7,734 nucleotides of DNA, from positions 1 through 7,734 of the forward strand of contig JAMCSQ010000041.1 of the NCBI GenBank assembly GCA_023378805.1, read 5' to 3'. Below the pieces are notes generated by a model. The model saw only the letters and a list, made by a program, of their open reading frames with translations, did not search any database and had not been told where the DNA came from. Positions 4,458 to 7,734 of this stretch are shown here, one piece after another. This stretch comes from Candidatus Parvarchaeota archaeon (GTDB taxonomy: Archaea; Nanobdellota; Nanobdellia; Parvarchaeales; Parvarchaeaceae). The translations under genes and the position numbers were made by a program. Numbering within the stretch: the stretch's first letter is position 1; each line of letters starts with the position of its first letter.

Positions 4458-5771
4458 CTATTTATTCTGTACCTTTTTACTTATTGATCTAGGGGTTTCT
4501 CCCCCATGCCAAGTCAGTCTTGGCCTTATCTGTACAGGATATATCCTTTCGGAATTGTCATCTAATATTATACATGCCCCTGGCAACCTGGGCAGATCCA
4601 CTAAGTACTTTCGTATGTCAGATGCCATATAAGTTTGCATTACTGTGTTCAATGCATCTATGTCTAGCTTTGCCGTTACATGCTGCGATATTATAATGTC
4701 GGATTGTGTTATTATATCCGTATCCAATTTTCCAGGCTGCTGCGTAGCAATAACCAATCCTATGCCAGGCTGTCTTCCTTCTTTTATTACCCTGGAAAGT
4801 GAGGCAGTAGCGGCCGTTATACCGTTTGCCGGTAGGAACTCGTGAACTTCGTCTATGAACAGCCAAACTAATGGTATAGTCTTTTTCTTTTCTTCTTCGG
4901 TTATTTCCGTTGAATTGATTTCATTCAACTCTTCTATTCTTCTCTGCCTGGTCCTTATTTCAAGTATTTTCTGTGATAGCAAGCCTATGACCAGAGCTCT
5001 AAGACTAAATTCTCCCAAAGAATGAGCATAAAGGCTTATATCCAGTATATTTATGTGACCGGGAACAAGTAGATCCTCTATCTTAGTGCCTTCTTTTTCA
5101 AACAAGCCCCATCCTAAAGCGGACTCGAATCTTTCCTTTACAGCCTCTTTTACGGTATCGGAGGTTGTTACCTGTGAATTTATGTTTTGTATTATGTCCT
5201 TTAAGTCATACGGCCGTTTGTCTTCTTCCAGCGCTTCTAATACTTGATTAATCAGTATGCCATACTCCTCATTCATTGAAAAGCCAAAGATATCGCACCA
5301 ATCACTTGTTGAAAGCTCATTTGCGGAGATTGAAAACGGGTAATCGGCCATTTCCACGTTTTCCTCTTTTACCTTGTCAAACGCACCTTTTGGAACGAAT
5401 ACGTTTATGTTTTTGAAAGCTGTCGGCTGATAGCCCCATTTTTTTAACAGATCGGCTTCCTTATAATTCGGATTCTTCATTGTCCAGTATATTCCCATTG
5501 TATCGATTATCAACGAAGTAATGCTGTTTGCCGTGTCTTCTTCTAACGAAGCCAGTCCTTCTGCTATTACCCCCATGGTATAACTTTTTCCAGAACCTCT
5601 TTTCCCGGCTATCAAAACTACATGCGGTCTTAGAGCATCAAGCATTATATTATTTCCCAGGCTTACGACATTACCCATCGTTATGTACTGCTTCCCTATA
5701 AAAGTAGTCGCTAAATCTCCGTAATCCTTGTGATCTTTCTCATTTCTTCCTATAACTACACTATATGCCAT
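4458..5771 (-). CDS. HerA/DUF87-type hexameric P-loop ATPase (437 aa)
   Basis: This is a HerA-FtsK superfamily ATPase of the archaeal HerA/DUF87 group. Walker A is GKRGSGKS (56-63), Walker B is LVWLFIDE (301-308) with catalytic E308, and the polar sensor strand is GLVIATQQPGKLD (338-350). The core resembles HerA from residue ~40 to ~405, including RVIKEGRQPGIG (327-338) and PRLPGACIIL. The N-terminal part before Walker A is only about 50 residues, shorter than the ~100-residue HAS barrel usual in HerA, and a charged coiled segment (267-298) precedes Walker B. Classical HerA works with NurA in DNA end resection beside mre11-rad50. None of those genes is nearby; its operon partner is a surface protein. 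So a role in DNA pumping, or as a motor for an envelope process, is open. A box A 26.5 bases upstream fixes the start. Confidence 0.88.
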   Translation of the reverse strand: MAYSVVIGRNEKDHKDYGDLATTFIGKQYITMGNVVSLGNNIMLDALRPHVVLIAGKRGSGKSYTMGVIAEGLASLEEDTANSITSLIIDTMGIYWTMKNPNYKEADLLKKWGYQPTAFKNINVFVPKGAFDKVKEENVEMADYPFSISANELSTSDWCDIFGFSMNEEYGILINQVLEALEEDKRPYDLKDIIQNINSQVTTSDTVKEAVKERFESALGWGLFEKEGTKIEDLLVPGHINILDISLYAHSLGEFSLRALVIGLLSQKILEIRTRQRRIEELNEINSTEITEEEKKKTIPLVWLFIDEVHEFLPANGITAATASLSRVIKEGRQPGIGLVIATQQPGKLDTDIITQSDIIISQHVTAKLDIDALNTVMQTYMASDIRKYLVDLPRLPGACIILDDNSERIYPVQIRPRLTWHGGETPRSISKKVQNK

Positions 5772-5791
5772 TGCATTCTACCCTTAATGGA

Positions 5792-5801
5792 CTAATTAAA
5801 A
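5792..5801 (-). promoter_or_regulatory. Box A for the HerA-like operon
   Basis: TTTTAATTAG on the minus strand, with its core octamer TTTTAATT centred near 5797.5, lies 26.5 bases before the ATG at 5771. The same octamer precedes the 55-aa membrane ORF at similar spacing. There is no Shine-Dalgarno, and a leaderless start is likely. Confidence 0.5.
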
Positions 5802-6024
5802 TTCTTCCACTCAAATTAGATTTTCTTATAAAGGATATTATTTGTTTCCAAGGATTACAGCTGCTAAACCATCCTTTGCTTTTCATACCAATAAGCTCTA
5901 TCATCCTAGAATTATACAAGAGCCTAGATTTCCATGTTTTAAGCATATTGTTATTCTACTCCTTCTGCTATTTATGTTTTCCATTCTTTCGGTTCGCTTT
6001 ATCCCTTGAATCGTAGGTTTTCCC
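5802..6024. other. Intergenic gap without a convincing gene
   Basis: The gap lies between the stop of the MazG-like gene and the HerA promoter. A 61-codon minus-strand frame (ATG at 5946, TAG at 5761) starts 12 bases after AGAAGGAG. It must run through the HerA promoter and 11 bases into its coding region, and its peptide, rich in W, S, K and I, resembles nothing I know. An 83-codon plus-strand frame (5765-6016) is merely hydrophobic antisense. GTTTCCAAGGAT at 5844-5855 resembles an imperfect mini-ORB. I support none of these as genes. Confidence 0.3.
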
Positions 6025-6426
6025 TTATACTTGCTCATAACTATTGTCCTTGTTTTTTCTTAACCACTCCTCTTCATCAATCTTTACAGATTTTCCCCTG
6101 ACTTCCTGAACGTTGTACCTCTTTTCAAGCTGCTCCATCTTTGACAGAAAAGCCTCATCTAAATCAAAATTCAAATGGTCAGAGATAGCTAAACAGCCGA
6201 AGAAAACATCCGCTGTTTCATTCTTTATTTTCTGCAGAAATTCCTTGTCTTCCCTTGCCTTCTTGTCAAGCTCTTTTCCATCCTTCCATAAGAAAAGCTC
6301 CAATAATTCATTTGCTTCTACTGATATATCTTCTGCTAGATCTTTTGAAGTCTGAAACTGCCTCCAATCCCGTTCATCTATAAAATTCTTTGCCACTCCC
6401 GCAAGCTCCTTTACGCTCTTTTCCAT
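6025..6426 (-). CDS. MazG-like/DCTPP1 (RS21-C6) family nucleotide pyrophosphohydrolase (133 aa)
   Basis: All-alpha NTP pyrophosphohydrolase that would hydrolyse a (d)NTP to the monophosphate and pyrophosphate. The RS21-C6/DCTPP1 branch prefers dCTP and modified dCTP, cleaning the nucleotide pool in the cytosol. Visible hallmarks are the N-terminal FIDERDWRQFQTSKDLAEDI (15-34), close to the family's ERDW-x-F-x-x-x-K-x-L-A. Next is the metal-binding ExxE (E37, E40; also E43) before LFLW, and then ExxD (E70, D73) in NETADVFFGCLAISDHL. Length (110-140) is normal for the single-domain form, much shorter than bacterial two-domain MazG. Residues after ~113 form a charged tail. A weak box A (6448-6454) 25 bases upstream suggests its own leaderless transcript. 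It lies 52 bases downstream of the surface-protein gene, so partial read-through is possible. Substrate preference is inferred. Confidence 0.9.
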   Translation of the reverse strand: MEKSVKELAGVAKNFIDERDWRQFQTSKDLAEDISVEANELLELFLWKDGKELDKKAREDKEFLQKIKNETADVFFGCLAISDHLNFDLDEAFLSKMEQLEKRYNVQEVRGKSVKIDEEEWLRKNKDNSYEQV

Positions 6427-6447
6427 GTTATATGTAAAAAACGTGGG

Positions 6448-6454
6448 AATTAAT
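6448..6454 (-). promoter_or_regulatory. Weak box A for the MazG-like gene
   Basis: ATTAATT on the minus strand is centred at 6451, 25 bases before the ATG at 6426. It is a poor consensus match, but its position agrees with the other unit heads in the window. Confidence 0.3.
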
Positions 6455-6478
6455 CTTTTTAGGTCTTTTGATATAAAA

Positions 6479-7282
6479 TTAAGCGAAAAGATCTGTGACT
6501 ATATTTCTAGCCTTTGAGTAATTTATGTTTTTATTTGAAGCGGTTGCTATTACAAGTGATTTGCCTTTTAACATGTAAATCTCTGTAGCATTTTCAGTGG
6601 ACGAATTAGAGGAATTTAACCTGCCGTTAACATAAAACATGCTTACATTTTCTACATTGCTTAGATTGTACTCTACTTTTGAATTATTTGTGTACTCTGA
6701 GCCTGTAATCCCGCCTATTTCATCGAAAAGAGCACTTGCACTTGATGACGAATTCATGTAATATACAGTTGATACGAAATCAGATATATTTGAAGAGTTA
6801 TTTGCATGTAGCTGCGAGATCTCAGAAAAAGGAACAAACTCCTGGACTGACGCTGCCACTGTACCCGCAGGAAAATCACCAGTTCCGGCGTATCGGCTTA
6901 TTACAGTTGAATTTGCCGTTTCATTCAGTACCAAAGACCAGTTTCCGCCTATCGCTGAATTCAAACCCGAATTTGAAAGATAGTTTATGGGAGTGTAAGT
7001 TACCGTGCTCAGGGTTGTCTTCCCTGCCGGATGAATTATAAAAATGGCAATTGAAATTACGGCTATGATGAGTATAACTGCAGGTACGATAACTTTTACG
7101 GGTATTTTAGAAGGGTTTTTACTCTTAGACTGTTGTTCTTTAGCATTGTCCTCTGTCTTTGAATCAGCGATACTTTTAGATCTGCCTTCTTCAGCTTTTC
7201 TGCTCTGATCGGAATCTTGATTCTCTTTGCTATCTTTTTCGTTTCTTAAACCAAGATTCTGATTGTTCTCATCGGAATCCAT
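6479..7282 (-). CDS. Single-pass membrane protein with charged cytosolic tail and sequon-rich ectodomain (267 aa)
   Basis: No family is recognised. Residues 1-60 are very polar (D, E, K, S, N, Q) and probably disordered. The sequence KIPVK (59-63) leads into a hydrophobic span at about 64-84 (VIVPAVILIIAVISIAIFII). Residues 85-267 are rich in S, N and T, with about 14 N-X-S/T sequons (for example N114, N120, N124, N165, N177, N206, N212, N231, N254). The basic residues before the span and the sequons after it suggest an N-in, C-out anchored ectodomain, glycosylated outside. It has no cysteine. It shares this plan, but no clear sequence, with the surface protein at 3570-4448. A box A at 7304-7311, 26 bases before the ATG, supports the start and an independent promoter. 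Confidence 0.87.
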   Translation of the reverse strand: MDSDENNQNLGLRNEKDSKENQDSDQSRKAEEGRSKSIADSKTEDNAKEQQSKSKNPSKIPVKVIVPAVILIIAVISIAIFIIHPAGKTTLSTVTYTPINYLSNSGLNSAIGGNWSLVLNETANSTVISRYAGTGDFPAGTVAASVQEFVPFSEISQLHANNSSNISDFVSTVYYMNSSSSASALFDEIGGITGSEYTNNSKVEYNLSNVENVSMFYVNGRLNSSNSSTENATEIYMLKGKSLVIATASNKNINYSKARNIVTDLFA

Positions 7283-7303
7283 TCAATACCTAAATTATTT
7301 TAA

Positions 7304-7311
7304 TATTTAAA
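7304..7311 (-). promoter_or_regulatory. Box A for the 267-aa surface protein gene
   Basis: TTTAAATA on the minus strand is centred at 7307.5, 25.5 bases before the ATG at 7282. It is a good match to the archaeal consensus and implies a leaderless start. It lies in the 41-base gap after the upstream gene's stop. Confidence 0.55.
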
Positions 7312-7323
7312 GTTTCCAGTCAA

Positions 7324-7692
7324 TTACTTCAGAATTTCTTCCATTTTGCTTTCCAGTTTTTGTGAAAGCTGCTTTACCTTCTTGAAAGAAGCCCGGGGTT
7401 CATCTATAACCTTTAAAGAATTATAACTTTCATTTTTATTTACACGGACTGAAAATTGAGCTATGTAGAGGTGCAGCATCTTTGAAAGAGGACTAAAAAA
7501 TGAAATGTTGACACATTCCCCATTTTTAAGAAAAGGATTTCCGCAGTATATTCCATTAGGGTATGTTTTTTCTGCATACATGCCAAGATCAATTGCTGCC
7601 TTTTCCAGGTAATTTACTAAATTAGAACCTTTTTCTTCTCTCTTTAATTTTATCTTTATCTCTTCGTAACTTTCCTTTTCATCGTATGCCAT
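7324..7692 (-). CDS. Small uncharacterised cytosolic protein (122 aa)
   Basis: I do not recognise this protein. It begins with a charged region (1-22, rich in E and K). A probable helix follows (23-42, NLVNYLEKAAIDLGMYAEK), then a beta-rich middle with two cysteines, C50 and C60, flanking NPFLKNGE. A strand-like segment LHLYIAQFSVRVNK lies at 73-86, and the C-terminus is a basic/acidic helix (101-122). There is no signal or membrane span. The two cysteines alone are too few for a metal site unless it dimerises. A box A centred at 7719.5, 27.5 bases upstream, supports the ATG at 7690-7692. It heads the run of five minus-strand genes but has its own promoter, so no functional link is implied. 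Confidence 0.85.
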   Translation of the reverse strand: MAYDEKESYEEIKIKLKREEKGSNLVNYLEKAAIDLGMYAEKTYPNGIYCGNPFLKNGECVNISFFSPLSKMLHLYIAQFSVRVNKNESYNSLKVIDEPRASFKKVKQLSQKLESKMEEILK

Positions 7693-7715
7693 TTAATTAC
7701 TATGAAGCGAGTTAT

Positions 7716-7723
7716 GATTTAAA
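7716..7723 (-). promoter_or_regulatory. Box A for the 122-aa gene
   Basis: TTTAAATC on the minus strand, preceded by GG, is centred at 7719.5, 27.5 bases before the ATG at 7692. The predicted transcription start falls one or two bases before the start codon. Confidence 0.5.
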
Positions 7724-7734
7724 CCTTGCTATGC

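Noticed and set aside
5844..5855. GTTTCCAAGGAT as an isolated mini-ORB
   Set aside because: It is one base short of the dyad at 31-50, occurs singly, and is far from the tandem copies. It could be chance in AT-rich DNA.
5761..5946. 61-codon minus-strand ORF upstream of the HerA-like gene
   Set aside because: A GGAG lies 12 bases upstream, but the frame runs through the HerA box A and into its coding sequence, and the peptide has no recognisable features. Other internal genes here do not use Shine-Dalgarno sites.
5765..6016. 83-codon hydrophobic plus-strand ORF
   Set aside because: It is antisense to the HerA start and promoter. Its hydrophobicity comes from T-rich composition, and no box A is spaced correctly before its ATG.

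Overview
The window looks archaeal. Signs are an XPD/Rad3-type iron-sulphur helicase, a HerA/DUF87-type ATPase, a tRNA-Gly gene without encoded CCA, sequon-rich single-pass surface proteins, and TATA-like box A elements centred about 25-27 bases before most start codons. AT-rich sequence, compact genes and leaderless starts fit a Thermoplasmatota or small-genome DPANN/ARMAN-like archaeon. The sequence alone does not let me choose between them.

Left edge (1-670). Two direct copies of a dyad resembling the archaeal Orc1/Cdc6 origin recognition box (mini-ORB) sit at 1-18 and 31-50, 32 bp apart. An AT-rich stretch without a convincing gene follows, so the window may begin at the edge of a replication origin. 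A minus-strand tRNA-Gly(CCC) with odd elbow bases lies at 323-393. Upstream of it is an uncharacterised 55-residue single-span membrane protein (434-601). A 19-bp dyad and two divergent promoters separate this small gene from the next.

Plus-strand pair (669-1513). A basic, Pro/Gln-linker, coiled-coil protein of unknown function overlaps by one base a stand-alone MetRS-C-terminal-type tRNA-binding OB-fold protein. This operon converges on the minus-strand XPD-like helicase (1510-3276), and the two share a CTAG stop.

Middle (3277-3570). This short intergenic region holds the leaderless helicase promoter, a divergent plus-strand promoter, a perfect 8-bp hairpin, and a 44-codon ORF. The ORF carries the first strand of a NYN/PIN-like nuclease domain and then stops, so it is probably a gene remnant.

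Right half (3570-7692, all minus strand). A HerA-like ATPase is followed after 9 bases by a membrane-anchored, probably glycosylated surface protein. Upstream lie a MazG/DCTPP1-like dNTP pyrophosphohydrolase, a second anchored sequon-rich surface protein, and a small unknown cytosolic protein. Each unit has its own box A. No known defence system, mobile element or definite CRISPR array is visible. The most distinctive signals are the putative origin edge, the unusual tRNA-Gly, the NYN remnant, and the pairing of a HerA-type ATPase with a surface protein instead of NurA.
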